Notes: a model not told the origin generated them from the sequence alone. Shown: positions 21,401 to 34,703, counted from the first letter of the stretch. The stretch is DNA of 64,000 bases from Persicaria tinctoria (GCA_037127255.1 JBANSL010000004.1:55282318-55346317); one strand, 5' to 3'. Numbers and translations are program-made.

Positions 21401-21649
21401 CACCCTCTTGTATTACACCTTGATTCTACTATTTGCATGACCGTTGGTTTTCCGCGCTTAGACTTAGGACATGTACAGGGGACTTCCCCGGAGATTCCAA
21501 TGATCCCTTCGAATTTTGGGTATGAAATCCCACTTTAAAATGTTAGGATAGAATTTCAAACCTTCAACCTGTACTCGGGGCGCAAGATCCTAACGAGGGG
21601 TTTCATCCCTCGAAACGTAACCCGGGAATCATAATCCCAGGCCGTTACA
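18472..21649 (+). repeat. 5' LTR of the LARD-like element
   Basis: 3178 bp. A C-rich, then G-rich stretch (18760-19740) gives several overlapping open frames that carry no recognisable domain. The rest is AT-rich. Confidence 0.92.
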
Positions 21650-21653
21650 AAGA

Positions 21654-21665
21654 TGGTATCAGAGC
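21654..21665 (+). promoter_or_regulatory. PBS TGGTATCAGAGC (initiator tRNA-Met type)
   Basis: Complementary to the 3' end of plant initiator tRNA-Met, four bases after the 5' LTR. Confidence 0.92.
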
Positions 21666-24600
21666 CCAGGTTATGCAAACCGAGTATGATAGGTTGAAGT
21701 GGTTTTGAAAATGGCCCAAGGTTTTCAAAATGTTTTAGAAAGGGAAAAATGAATTTAATATGGCTAACTCAAATGGACTAAATATGAACTTGACTCAATA
21801 AATCTGGTAATCAAACAAAGGGAAACGATGGGGTAGTAAATGCGCTAGACCATCCCTATTGGATGTAGTTGGGAACGGGTAGGCAAAATACTAGTTTTCT
21901 TTTACAGACGGGGTTTGAATACTCCAAAGAGCCCGAGGGTTGGAGTAGCTTGGGTTAGGAGGCTGTGAGGTATTTGCCCCTCCGGTCAGCCGTCCCTCGA
22001 AGGACGGCATAGATCGTCTTGGTGATTATATCCAACTGGGCCCGAGGGCGATTCTCCTCGAAGAGGATCATATTAATCTCGTTGATTGCTTATATGCTGA
22101 GTGCTATTGTGCTTAGGATAGAGAACTAATCCGTATGCCTTGACTTGAATCATATATTGAATAACTGTGCAAACGAGATAGTGGGAGAACACCTTGTTCT
22201 TATGTCATTGGAACTCCTGTCTTGTCGGAATAGCTCTTCCATAACTCAAACCACTGATGATTCTGACTCCGTCAACAATCCCACCAAAACATTTAGGCAT
22301 CTTATCAAGGGTCGAAGAGCATCCGCTCTCCCCGTTTCGAGTCCTGTTTTGTATCCCACCATCAATGCCTCTATCGAGTCTCGTACCTTAGGTTGGTGTC
22401 TTCCACGGGAAAATTTGGGTTGGTCGACTAATGCCTTCGGAAATCGTGTTGGATGTGAGGGTTACCTAAGTATGTTAGTGTGGGTGATGATCGTAGCAGT
22501 TTCGAGTTAGAAGTGAGTTATCTCAAAGATTCATCTCATTCAATCTTCGTAATGGGCAATCACGTCTTCTTGCCGCAAGAGTCTAAGCACGAGTTCTATC
22601 ATCACATCTTGGAAACAGTGTGAACATCCTTGCGTCCTACCCATTGAGTCATGCTAGCGTCCCACGGGGAAACGGGGTCATGAGTCAGTGAATGCCCTTG
22701 GAGAATTCTGTCGGTTATAGTAGTAGATGTTCTTGGGATTGTGTGACATAGTATGTTGGTGTATTTCATCATGACTAGTTGCTTGATATTTTGCATGGCT
22801 GCTCTTATGAAAAGATGTATGTGTTATATGTATGGAACTTCCATGATTATTGCCTCCCATGAATTAGGTCCATGATAGTGTAATCAACCCTCGCTGTATG
22901 ATTATTATATGAGATGATTACTTTAGCATGCCGAATTAATCTAATTAGACCTTGTTGATTGTGTATATGTTTCATGTGCAATTCTAGTATCATGTAGGAC
23001 ATATGTCTCCCGATTAAAGGCCCTCGTATTATCACGTGTCGTCCGTGTCTTACTCTGTGAATATGGATGTATATGATGCGATAGGTACATCTTACTGTGC
23101 TTGCCTTAACCCCATGATATTATGACCTGCTTATGTGTGTACCTAAATGAATGATAAGTTGTGTACATGATACCCTTAATGTTGATAGGACTAGCATCAC
23201 TCATGCCCCACATGTCCCTTGTCTGCATGCATATAATGTTGATTATTCTTAGTCTGTCCAGCATGATTAGTGCATGAGTTGATAAGTTTTAGCTTGTTCT
23301 GCGTGCATATAATGTTGATTATGTGAACATGTTATGGATGCGTAAGACGCTATTCTTTATAATAGGTACATTCTAGTGTGGAATAATATGATTGAGATAT
23401 CTTGTGATTGTTGTGTGTTTGTTTTCCGCACATATAACCTCATAGAATACCCTAAGGGCATTGTTGTAACTCTTGGGTTCGCGTCTTGTCTTGAGTCTCG
23501 TCATCTGTAGCCCTGGTTCATGTCTGAATCCTTAAGGAAGTTGTGTCGTCCGCCCTTATCTCTCCCCTATCTCCGTAACTTCTAATCCTTGCAATCCTTC
23601 AATGAGCGCCGACATGAACGAAAGAACCGACGACCAAGTGGCACCGGAACGACGCAACAGAAGCGTGGTGGGTCCATGACCTATAGACTCCAAGGACGAC
23701 GTCACCGATGGCAAAAGGAACGGATATACTTCAAGAATGGAAGTCGGGAGCAGGATCCTCCCAGCTAACTCGAGGAAGAGCACTCTTAATTCAAACTACG
23801 GATTGTTCTATTAATCGGAATTGATTTTGTGTGATAGGTCTAGAACTGACATGAGGGGATTGGTGGTGACGAATACACTAAACTAGTAGTGAATAATTGC
23901 CTGACTAACTTGTGCTTGCGATGATGTGCCTTGATGCTTGAGTGTACTGACTTGCTGGTAATTAGGTTATGGGCTATATATGTGGTGGTGTTTTCTTCTT
24001 GGGCATGAGTCGAGTGATTCCTCAGTGAGATGGGTCGGAAAGTGGCAGGTAGATTGAAGTCTTTGAGTTGGGTCATTGGTTATGTGAGATGGGGTGCAGG
24101 AAGGATGCGTCAGCATGAATAGAGCCGAGTGAGTTAGGACTTGTCGAAAATAGTGTTCCGTAAGTATAGTTGAGCTTCCAAGGAGGTTATAGGTGAGAAA
24201 TAGAGTAGTATGGCGAGATTTGAGGGAAAGGTCTTCGTTAGAGGTTGTGTAGGGCAATAGCGTGTGCGGGCTAGTGTGTCAGGAGAGAGTGTCTAGATAG
24301 TTCAAGAGAAAATCGTAGGCGGTGTTGAGGATGACCGGCTAAGGAATATCTAAGGAATCGCAGGAATTGGGACTAGGTTGTATCTGCGGTGATTGGGAGC
24401 GGTCTTGGATTGAGGTTGAGGAATCGCTAATGAAGAGTAGTATGAGGTTTCTTGGGAAATTATCAATCTTCGATATTAGATTATTCCTATCAGGACTCTA
24501 CGTGTGATGAGTATTTGAGGGATTGTTTGGATAGAATTGGTAGTGCTTCGAGAATTCATGAGTGAAGGATTTCTAGATGCGTTGTTGGAGGACTTTTAGC

Positions 24601-26704
24601 ATAGGGAATGAATCGGGATTTATAAGTGGAGGTTATTGTGGCTATTGAGGTATTCGAGAACGTGAGGTGAATCTTCAAGGAAATGCTGCTAGCTAGGTAA
24701 GAATGCCATTGAGGTTTCCAGTAAGACTGTGGAATTGAGGTTAAGCTAGGAAGGTTCTGAGCATGAATTTGAGCAGTAGGCAAGCGGAAGGTATTGGGAA
24801 CACGGGAGAGTGAAGGCTTTTAGAGTTTGGCGAGATTGTGGTACTTGGGAGATTCAGATGAGGATGCCATAGGAATTCTGTGAAAATGATGATCGGTAAA
24901 AGAAGGCCTTGGATGGTAAGATGTCATGGTTAAGGTTTAGTAAGATTTGGAATGAGGAAATCTGGGAATATGCTGAGACGATGATCTATAATAGGTCGGC
25001 GGAGGAGTCGTGGATGTTTAGGTTTCGTGATATTCGGAATGGGACAAGTAGGTAGAATGCTTGTGTTGGTGATGTCGAGGATAAGTATTTAGTGTTAGGT
25101 GTGAGATAGTTATTATGAGTTGGGTTCTTAGAGGTGGATGGTTAGTGTGAGTGGTTAGTGGTGCGGGAAGTATGATCAAGTTAGAAAGTGATTCGAGATG
25201 TCACTTTGAGCGGTAATGGTCAGGCGGAGTCTTGAGAACCTAGGAGGAGTCAACGAGATTGTCGAGAAGCGTCTAGATCGATCATGAGAGCGGTTCAGTC
25301 GAGGACTTGGGATTTCTCTTATAAGGCGAAGATGGGACCGGTAGAGAACCCCTAGGGTGAGAATGCGTTTATAAGGAGTCTTGGTAGTAGGTCGAGTTGT
25401 TCAGCCTTTCAGAATGAGGAGATTCTACGATTTGGAACTCTAAGATATGGGTTTTAGATGGTCGGGTGAAAGGTAGGACGTGAGAGTGGATGGTTGAGAT
25501 AGATTGATCCTTAGATGCCTTGATAGCATAGGAGTTGAGATGCTTAGTAGTTGGTTTGAATAATTGGCCTAGATTGTGGATGGTTGTGAGGCTAGAGAGT
25601 CTGTATATAAGCGGAATGCAATGTTGTCTAGAACTAGTGTTGGATTGAGTTGGTAGACCTAGGTGAGGATAATCTTGATGCGAGAGATGATGAGTAATAG
25701 TCGTGTCTTGTTATGGTTGGGAGTTATAGACAGGTTACCTCGAGGATGTGGCTTATGGTTACGCTTTACTTGGGGCCGAGTGTTGTGCGATTCTATGCGA
25801 TAGACGATGATGATTCTTTGATGTATTGACATAGGCGATAGTGAGTTGTTAGTAATACCACTAGTTATCCCCTGGACTCGATGAATTGCTAGCGTGCGGA
25901 AGTATTTGTTTGCCTCTAATGTGATGATGTTTGGTAGTTGGCATAAGTATGATGTGCTTATCTGATTGATATGATGTGAAGAATCCTACTCCGAATGATG
26001 CTATGTTAGATATGTTATGGTATGTGACTATAGGTGACATGATTATGACCTTATTATGAATGTGTGATACGATTGCCATGTTGAATGATTGCTATGATAT
26101 ATGATGCCTTGAATTGGAGTTGCTAGTATGGTAGAACAGAATTGATGAGTTTGATTCAGACTTGGAACCCAGGAAGGAAATTGGGATTAGCCTTAGGGGT
26201 GGATGATTCCACCTCCTAAGATTTGAAAATTGCTTGACTAACAGCGGATTTAAGAGATTCTGAACGGTTTTTAAGAATGACTAACTTGGATTTTGGGCGA
26301 CCGAACGCGATCGAGAATTTCAATAATTTTTAGACCAACCCTTTCAAACTGAGGACCCCTTTGAAACTTTTCCGATCCGAGCTTGCATTATGACGCCCCA
26401 CGAAGTGGATACGAGCATTTTATAGGGGCCCTTATAGACTGCTTGCTAAGACCTAGTGGAGATGCTATGATGCTTTTCGAGTTATGATATGACCGAGAAG
26501 TCGGGATAAGGATGTGGTAAGGGCCCATATTACATTCTCGCCACGACCTATCGGGGATATTATGATCATGACAACGATACTGTGAGAATCTCATAGGGGC
26601 ACTTATGAGGCATTTACGGAATCAATGGAATAATCCTTGAACTCATCAATTTCAAACTTCATCCCCTACCTTGTTTTGGTTTTAGTCTCGGGGACGAGAC
26701 TTGT
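21666..26704 (+). other. Non-coding interior of the LARD-like element
   Basis: G/T-rich on this strand, with many stop codons in all frames. No capsid, zinc knuckle, protease, RT or integrase motif was found. A short frame near 23600-23680 (MSADMNERTDDQ) could be a decayed gag start, but this is weak. Confidence 0.7.
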
Positions 26705-26720
26705 TTTTAGAGGTGGATGA
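26705..26720 (+). promoter_or_regulatory. PPT of the LARD-like element
   Basis: TTTTAGAGGTGGATGA lies directly before the TGTAAA start of the 3' LTR, after CTCGGGGACGAG as in gypsy chromovirus ends. Confidence 0.7.
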
Positions 26721-29700
26721 TGTAAATGCTCGGATTTTTAAATCCTAATTTAATAGTGGAATTTAACGAAAAACTCGCAAACACGAATTTTAAAATTCAT
26801 GGAACGGAATTCCGGCATAAATATTTTTTTTTTTAAAAAAAAGGAGACTAACTTGATGGGGCGACATACTTTCTCGGATTTTTGAAATTTTAACTGATCG
26901 AGAGAGCGGGCTTCGGTATTTGTTCCGGTTATTTTACAATTTATTGGGACCACTCACCACTTTGTCTTGTCACCTTGTCTTGTCCCATTCCTTCCGTTTG
27001 GCTTGCAGAGTAGCAGCCCCAAACTCCTCATGCTCCAGCTTGCCCATTTCCTCTTCTAGGCTAAACACCCTCCTCTACCACTCTCCTACCTCGCCCTCAT
27101 GCCTCACCATTTTAGAAAAGAGCCAAAGCAACCTGCAACCCTTCTTGCACCGCAACCCACGCCAAATCTGTCCTTGACCACATTCAAAATCCAATTGCAG
27201 GATACCATCCCTCTTTTATTCATTGAATCAAAACAATATCTCTCCCTCCTCTCTGCTGAGTTAGCAAGGCCATCTCCCTCCCCTATGTGCCGCCAGCAAC
27301 CACAACTCCCCCTCCTCTTTTCCGCTGCCAAACACCATTCACCACCTCCTTTCCGCCTCCCCTGTTTCGCCACCTCTGAGCACAACCACCACAGACCCTC
27401 CTCCTCTTCTCTCTGTTGCAACTGAAATCCCCAAGACATACCTCACGCAGTCATGCTCCCCTGTTTTCCGGAAACCGCCGAGTCGAGTCACCACCAACAC
27501 CTCCGCCTCCTCCGGTACACCAAGGGAATCCACCACCACCTACGACGCCACCAGCAACGCCCGGGACGCCTGGAATAGCTCCGACGAACTCCGGCGAGTC
27601 GACGCCCCTCGGTGAGCTTCGACCTTCTCTCCTTCTCTCTCGTGTGTTCCTTTCGATTTATTTGGTGTTCATAGTGGTCGGGTAAGAGCGTCGGTGAGCT
27701 TGAGAGTGGCTAAGGGTGACGGCGAGGCCGGAGAAATCGAGAGGCGGGATCGGGAGCGAGAGCGAGGTCAGCGAGCGTTAGTGCGTGCGGGGCCGAGCGC
27801 GGGTGAGGGAGAGAGAGAGTCCGACCGGGAGAGCGAGCGTCGGAGAGCTGAGGACGCGCCACCGCTAGCCAGGTCGGAGGGAGAGGAAGCCGTCGGCGGG
27901 TTCTCTCTTTCGAACAGAGGCGCAGGCCACAGGGCAAGGGAGGAAGAAGACCCGTGGGTCCCGCCTCCTCCACACCAGCAGCCATGTCAACGTGGGCCCA
28001 TCTCTTCATGTTACTTCTGGGTTCGGATTCAACATCAGCAAGAAGGGGTGGGTTTGGGCCTGGTATTGCTGGGCCGGACTTTTGGGTTTTAAATGAAAAT
28101 GTGTTGTGAGCAAACTTACTTGTTAAACCTCAAAATTGTGAAGAGTTGGGTTCGGTTTTGAGTTTACAAAATAAAAGGGGTCGGTTTATAATTTCTATAA
28201 AATAAGGGGCTGACTTTATTAAATAAAAATGGTTGGGGTTTTAAAGGATTTGGAAATGTTTAATGGAAGAGGATAATTAAAATATTAAATATTAATACTT
28301 GAGTGTTAAGCAAAAAATATTATTAGTAAGATTTAAGGATATAATATCATGGTAATTTAAGACAAATAAAATATTACGAGACTTTATCGGAACTTAAATC
28401 GGAAAAGGGATTTGACGAGCATTTTCCAAGGCGGAATTTGTAACTAGTGAACTCATTTTTCGAAACGGTTTTCGGGACTAACTCGGGAAATTATGTGATC
28501 AATGACTAACTAGCATGTTGATATAATTGATTGACTAATGGCATGATTGATTGACTAATGGCGTATTAAAGTGTTAGACTTATGTATAGTTCACTTATGC
28601 CTTCGATATATGATGAACTTGTTATATATGATATGCGGATTGGTATCGCGGATATACTATTGCTAATACATGAATGTGGCTGATGGAATGATGAGAACGA
28701 TATGGCCTTGTTGAATGTGGAAATATAATGAATGGTTGAACTTGACGAAATGATGATTGCAATATGGTTGCTATTTTTGTTGAATGATATGCTTGAGTGC
28801 TTGGGTGATTAGATGTAGACTTATATATATGTGCTCTGATGTGTATCTAGGTGATCCTTTGTGATTATGAATGATGTATTCCAGATCTTCTCTTATGTTG
28901 TTCTGCATAGCCAGGTGAGTTCCTATATGAGCTCACTCAGATTCGAAAAGAGATCTCCCTGCTTGTAGCCATGTGCATACTAGGTGCTTGCATTCATAAT
29001 AAAGCATGACATGTAGTATCCTGCTAGGATTGCACTCATGATTGAGCATTCGTTTACTCATTGCTTTTGTAAACAGAACGACCGTTATCTGTGAAGTAAC
29101 TAGAGTCATTGCTAGGGTCATAGGACGACCTAGTCCCATCGGGTCCCGTCCTGAGTCAATCGAGTCATGAACTTCCTTATATTATGAGATGCCTGCGTGC
29201 TTTATTGTGGAGCGGGTTGGGCATGCGTGCCGCCCGATTATGAATGAATGCATTCACGAGCTGGCCAGTCTTCGCCCTATCGGAAGGGGGTGGAGGTAGG
29301 AGAGGGATATACCACTTGGTATTCGGTGCTAAGGCCTTCTTATATTATGCACTTGATCTTAGGACCATGCTAGTGTGTTAATATTCCGTCTTGCATCTAG
29401 AAGCATCTTTATTAGGACTACCGTGTGTATATGTCTGCTTGTTTGGGATTATATTGCGTAGGGTTTCGATCTGACACCACCCCGCATACATTTTTTTTAG
29501 GTTTGTTTTGCAGCATGATTATTCCTTGTTTCCGTGACGTGGGAACTCTCTTGGGCGATCTCAAAGAAATGGTTTAACTCCACTAATATTGTATATTAAA
29601 TTTCGATAATTACGCTTATAGATTTGGTTTTGACTCGGCTCTGTCGTGTCACCCTCTTGTATTACACCTTGATTCTACTATTTGCATGACCGTTGGTTTT

Positions 29701-29898
29701 CCACGCTTAGACTTAGGACATGTACAGGGGACTTCCCCGGGGATTCCAATGATCCCTTCGAATTTTGGGTATGAAATCCCACTTTAAAATGTTAGGATAG
29801 AATTTCAAACCTTCAACCTGTACTCGGGGCGCAAGATCCTAACGAGGGGTTTCATCCCTCGAAACGTAACCCGGGAATCATAATCCCAGGCCGTTACA
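26721..29898 (+). repeat. 3' LTR of the LARD-like element
   Basis: 3178 bp with TGTAAA...TTACA ends. Relative to the 5' copy it lacks 9 bp near 28612 and gains about 8 bp near 28800; overall length is equal. Confidence 0.92.
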
Positions 29899-30899
29899 GC
29901 CGCCATATGCTGCGGCCGCCGCATCAGTGCTGCGGCCGCCACATAATAGTCAAATAATACTCATGTTGCGGCCGCCGCAAGCTGCATTTGCCCAGAGCGA
30001 CGCATTTCGGAGTTCAGCGACAATTTTCTATTCTAACCCTATTTATCTATTTAATTATCTTGTGGCCGACAATGGACACGAAATTAAGGAGATTAGAGGG
30101 GTTTGGCCCTAGATTTCCATTGATTCAGTAGATTAGGATTCAAGACGATTTTAGTTGGAGATTGAGAGCGATGTTCGCCATTAGCGGCTAAACTCTCTTC
30201 GTTCTACTTGCAATTTGAAGCTTTATTTGGATTGATTGTGAGTTTCTGAATCTTGTTCCTTATTTCCTATATTGAATGTTTCAACTTCTTTGTTCTTGAT
30301 TGCTTGATTGTTTTATTCTATCTAGCCCGTGCAACTAATCAATTCAATTGCTAAGGTTTTGTAGATTCCTGGTTGTGATTCTTAACCTAAGTAGCAAACT
30401 TATTCCTTTAGGACTAGTTGAACTAATTGAATGAGTAGGAAGTTGGATGTGTTGTTAAATCCCTCTTTTAGGACTGCAAATACCTTGGTTAATATATAAA
30501 CTTAAAGCTATCAATTGGATTAAATCCTTCTTTAGGGATTGTTTGATTGATAAGGGTTTCTAGGACTGGTTGGGCTAGTAACTATATTAGGTTGGGACAA
30601 GGGCATTCATCGGAAGACTAAAAGGATAAGAGGAAGTTACAATATCAATTCAACCAAGTAAAGTGGATAGTTGTAAGTAGAACGATATTCTCTAAATTGT
30701 TTTGCATCAATCTGTTTATAGTTTATTTTGTTTTCTTTCTTATTTCAATAAACCAAAACCCCCCTTTCTACTAATTGGTAAATACACATTGCTGAGAAAT
30801 ACTTGATTCTCTGTGGGATCGACCTCTTACTTACTTGCTATACTAGTTTGTAGGTTTGAGTTTTATTTTGATACGGTTTACGCGACTAAAAATCGTTCA
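29899..30899 (+). repeat. 5' LTR of E, second part
   Basis: Resumes at the TSD gccgc with a cluster of GCGGCCGC near-palindromes (29900-29985) and ends ...CGTTCA just before the PBS. It aligns with 49215-49587 and, on the other strand, with the D LTR. Confidence 0.82.
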
Positions 30900-30904
30900 C
30901 CAAA

Positions 30905-30923
30905 TTGGCGCCGTTGTCGGGGA
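30905..30923 (+). promoter_or_regulatory. PBS of E (TTGGCGCCGTTGTCGGGGA)
   Basis: Same primer-site class as element A, with one C-to-T change. Confidence 0.85.
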
Positions 30924-31041
30924 ATCAAAGTTTATTTATTTGTTTTGTGTGTTTGTCGATTATTGTATATAGCTTAACTTTGTTGTGAACCTATCTTACG
31001 GTTCATAACACCCTTACTACTAACATTTTAAAAAGAGATTA

Positions 31042-31479
31042 ATGCATCATCAAGGCGAAAATTTTCACCATTATTTCACAAGAGTGCGTAATTTATTGGA
31101 CGCCCGTTATGCACGAGGTTACCAAGATAGTTTGCAAGATATGGTTGTTTGTGTACTTGAGAGCATGACTCTTGTGACCAAAGAACTTGCCGAGTCTATA
31201 AGTAACGGAGGCTTGGCAAGTTTCGACTTATAAGAGATGTGTGATTTTTTCTGCTTCATTGGATCCTAGGTGGAGTAGGAAGAAGCTTTCATACGCCAGG
31301 TTATGTTTTAGCATGTACTTAAAAGGATGGAGCGATTTGAGGAACAATTGAACCAACTTAATCAACCGGTGAGTGAGTTGGTAGTAGAGCAATGCTTTAT
31401 TCCTCATGTTGATGAAAGTCAAGACACAAACAATGATGGTTTGATCGATGAGAGCCTGATGCTCCCTTACATGGAGTCT
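31042..31479 (+). pseudogene. gag-like fragment of E
   Basis: Frame 31042-31233 reads GENFHHYFTRV and RGYQDSLQDMVVCV. This matches the minus-strand gag-like frame of B (GENFHQYLTRL, RGYQDSIRDMIICI). After a stop, a second stretch up to 31479 reads FEEQLNQLNQPVSELVVEQ and ends at LPYMES, where B is inserted. The same order occurs in B. It is truncated and not functional. The protein differs from the capsid of A. Confidence 0.65.
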
Positions 31480-32680
31480 TGATAAACGGTTTTTAGTCGC
31501 GTAGACCATATCAAAATAAATTCGAACTTACTAACTAATGTAGTGTGGTAAGCACGAGTCGATCCCACAGAGAATCAAGTTATTCCTAAGTTAAGTTTAT
31601 TTACCAATTAAGAAAAAACGTGGGTTTTATGTGATGAGATTAAGAAAGAAAAAAATAAATAAATTATAAACAAGTTAATGAAAATAACAATTAAGAAAAT
31701 AGTTTCATCTACAAATATCCACTTTAGTTTGACTAGTTGATCCTCGATTCTTCTTCAAGTTCTCTTTTCATCATATTATTGTTCCTGTCCTAATCTTGTG
31801 TAAATTACAGAGGTGGCAATCGGGCGGGTCGGGTCGGGTTTGGGTTCGGTTAGTCGGGTTTCGGGTCATTCGGTTTTCGGATAATGTCTAATAATTTGGT
31901 TAATCGGTTGGGTCGGGTTCGGGTTTCGGTTGTATCGGGTTTCGGTTATTCGGGTTTCGGTTGTCTCGGGTTTTCATTAATTCAATATTCATTTTAAATT
32001 TTTTACTAGATTGTAGCTTAAAGTTCGGGTTATTTCGGGTTTCAGTTATAACGGGTTTGGGTCTTAATGGGTTTCGGGTTAATGGGGTTCGGTTCATTCG
32101 GATTTCGGGTCCAAAATGGACGGGTTGTGTCGGTGTTCAGAATAATCGGTTTTGAGTTGACCGGGTTGGGTTTTCGGGTTCGGGTCGGGTTTTGCCAGCT
32201 CTAGTAAATTACTAGTCCTACGAGTCCTAGTAACCCTTACTAATTAGATAACCCTAACACGGTCAAGATTCAACCTAATATTAGCATTAAGATTAAGGAT
32301 TAACCAGGATACATGCAACACCAAGCTACGAGTCAACATTTAACATATAATTGATTCTCTACACACCAGTTTAGTCCTACGAGTCCTAAAAAGGCATGAT
32401 TGCTACTATGGATTAAGGTTCGCTACGAGGAATCTACAAAATCCTAGCAATAATCTCAACTAGTTGTACAGACTTGAAGAAATCAACAATATTCGCAAAA
32501 GAATAAATGCGAATCAATAGAAATAGAATAAGAATAGAAATCTCACAACTTTATCAAACCAAAGCTTCAATTCATAGACGAAACGGGAGAGTTTAGCTCT
32601 CTATAAAACTAAAACAAAACATAATAAGGGTTTAAGAGTTAGAATTGAGTCACGGCCATTGCCGGCTCTATATATATATA
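31480..32680 (-). repeat. 3' LTR of B (inner part, before the TA-tract insertions)
   Basis: Matches 44605-45405 closely. It is interrupted only by a hAT MITE at 31808-32203, which the other LTR lacks. Confidence 0.85.
31808..32203 (+). mobile_element. hAT MITE, 396 bp (TIR CAGAGGTGGCAA / TAGAGCTGGCAA)
   Basis: TSD gtaaatta is present on both sides (31800-31807 and 32204-32211). The sister LTR at about 44925 has the empty site with one copy. It is filled with CGGGTTTCGG/TCGGGTCGGG repeats in the same direction at both ends and has no coding region. Related sequence is at 45829-46258. Confidence 0.93.
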
Positions 32681-32994
32681 GGGGTGGTTCTGGTAGGAAC
32701 ATGTCTTATAGTGAGAACTAGGAACAAATCTAGACAACTAATTTTGGTTGGATGGATGGTGGAGATAAACTTTTAATTAATCAATTTTTTTTAATTAGAA
32801 TTAGTGGGTCCCGCTGATCAATTGCCTTTACTCGGCATCAACCGGCTTTGTGGTTCACGCACCTGCGTTTTCCCTTTGGATTGTAAATTAACTTTTAGAA
32901 TTACTTTTTTTAATTAAAATCAATTGCTCTCATTTAGATCCTACCACATGTGCGTACGTATGGAGTACGTATATAATACGTGGGGTTTAATTAC

Positions 32995-33915
32995 ATATAT
33001 ATTGAGAGATTATTCGTTTAATTTTGAGATATTATTCTGTTAAATTATAAATATTATTCGTATATAACATGACGATTATTAGTAATATTATTCGGTTAAA
33101 TTAAAAAGATTATTTGGTTAAATGTGATATATTATTCGGTTAAATTTGAGAGATTATTCGGTTAAATTATAAATATTATTCGTATGTAAGATGACAATTC
33201 TACTAGTAATATTATTCAATTAAAATTATACTCCCTCCGTTCAACAAAACTTGTCGTTTACTATTCACGCACGCTTTTTTAGAATGATAAAAACTATATA
33301 AAATATTAATTTTTTTTTAAATTTTTTTTAACAAGTTTGTACTTATTAATAATAACTACGAAATTGTTAAAAAAAATTATTTAAAAAGTCGATATTTTAT
33401 ATAGTTTTTAGCTCCTAAAAAAGCGTGCATGAATAGTAAAACGTCAAGTTTTGTTGAACGGAGGGAGTATTATTCAATTAAAATTATATTATTCATTTAA
33501 ATTAGAAAGATTATTCGATTAAATGTATATATTAATCAGTTAAATTGGAGAGATTAATCAGTTAAATTAGAAATATTATTCATATATAAGATGACGATTT
33601 TGATATATTACATTATTCGATTAAATAAGAAAAATTATTTGTATTTGAGCGAATGATTATTCGGTTAAATTTGAGAGATTATTCAGTTAAAATATAGAGA
33701 TTATTCATATGTAAGAGAGTGATTATTTATCTATTTATTGATTTTTGGATGTTAAAATAATAATTAATAAACTTGTACATTATTCGGTAAAATCACAAAG
33801 AGTATTCATAAGTACGAGGATGTTTGAAACAATTATATATAAAAATTATATATTATTTTATGGGTGATTTTTATGAAAATTATACATTATTCGGTAAATA
33901 AAAAATCATTATTCG
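32995..33915. repeat. Diverged minisatellite GAGATTATTCGGTTAAATT
   Basis: Many diverged copies of a unit of about 18-20 bp occur between 32995 and 33915 on both sides of the Stowaway, in an AT-rich context. Confidence 0.7.
33231..33467. mobile_element. Stowaway MITE (Tc1/mariner type), 237 bp
   Basis: Ends CTCCCTCCGTTCAACAAAAC and its inverted repeat GTTGAACGGAGGGAG, with TA duplicated on both sides. The whole element can fold into a long hairpin, as Stowaways do. Confidence 0.93.
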
Positions 33916-34194
33916 TAGATAAAAATGCATTTTTTTAAGTTTAAACCAAACTATGGAGTATAAAGTAAATATATATTCATACAATAGTTTTAAAAAATGG
34001 AAAAATGCAATAATTTTATTTTACTGTAATTTTACGAAAAAAAATGGCCAAGAAAAAATTACAGTAACTTTAAAAATGGCAAAATTATAGATTATAAAAT
34101 ACTCCGTATTTGCAAGGAAACAAACTTTTTCTTTAAAAAAAACAATTTGAAACGATGAAGGATGAAGCAGGGGCATTCAATTAGATTAGAAAGT

Positions 34195-34452
34195 ACCAAT
34201 GACCTCTTGCCCTAGTGGTAAGAGTGAGGTGCTTCCTTATGCCTCACTACCATGAGGTCAAAGGTTCAAATCTCACTAGGAACAATTTGTGCTTGAGTGG
34301 GTACTCATGCCTTGGTTTGTCTTGGCATGGGTTAGCCTGTCTTGCGGCTTGCCGCTTGGCTTACCCGGCTCGAGTGCTTTGTAGGCTAGTGCTCGGCCCG
34401 TGGAGGACTAGTCGATAACCTCGGGAACCTCCACGTTTAAAAAAAAAAAAAA
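34195..34452 (+). mobile_element. SINE copy 1 (tRNA-derived, poly-A)
   Basis: Pol III-like A box (CTAGTGGTAAGAG, about 34212) and B box (GGTTCAAATCTC, about 34263), a GATAACCTCGG 3' domain and a poly-A tail. Flanked by attagattagaaagt at 34180-34194 and 34453-34467. Confidence 0.9.
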
Positions 34453-34467
34453 ATTAGATTAGAAAGT

Positions 34468-34703
34468 GACCAATGACCCCTTGCCCTAGTGGTAAGAGAG
34501 ACGTGGCCCTTGCAAGAGGTCAAGGGTTCAAATCCCACTTCTTACACAATTTGTGTATTAGTGGGTGCTCAAACCTTCATTGGCTTGGGTGAGCCTGCCT
34601 GGTGGCTTGCCGTCTGGCTTAACCGGTGCGCTTTGCAGGCTAGGGCCCGGACCCGTGGGGGATTAGTCGATAACCTCGGAACCCCTCACGTCCAAAAAAA
34701 AAA
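34468..34703 (+). mobile_element. SINE copy 2 (same family)
   Basis: A box CTAGTGGTAAGAG near 34484, B box GGTTCAAATCCC near 34527, GGGATTAGTCGATAACCTCGG near 34660 and a poly-A tail. Flanked by attagattagaaagt at 34453-34467 and 34704-34718. It differs from copy 1 by many substitutions, so it is a separate insertion and not a tandem duplication. Confidence 0.9.

Larger units (their letters stand above)
18472..29898 (+). mobile_element. LARD-like non-autonomous LTR retrotransposon, 11,427 bp
   Basis: Two 3178-bp LTRs (18472-21649 and 26721-29898) begin TGTAAA and end GCCGTTACA, with a perfect 5-bp TSD gccgc (18467-18471 and 29899-29903). A PBS, TGGTATCAGAGC, follows the 5' LTR by four bases, and a purine-rich PPT precedes the 3' LTR. 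The 5.07-kb interior has no ORF longer than about 120 codons and no gag or pol motif. Such large, non-coding, LTR-flanked elements are called LARDs. PBS and long LTRs fit a chromovirus (Tekay/Del-like) parent, by inference. By eye the two LTRs differ at roughly 45 sites plus a few small indels, so it is older than A. Confidence 0.92.
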
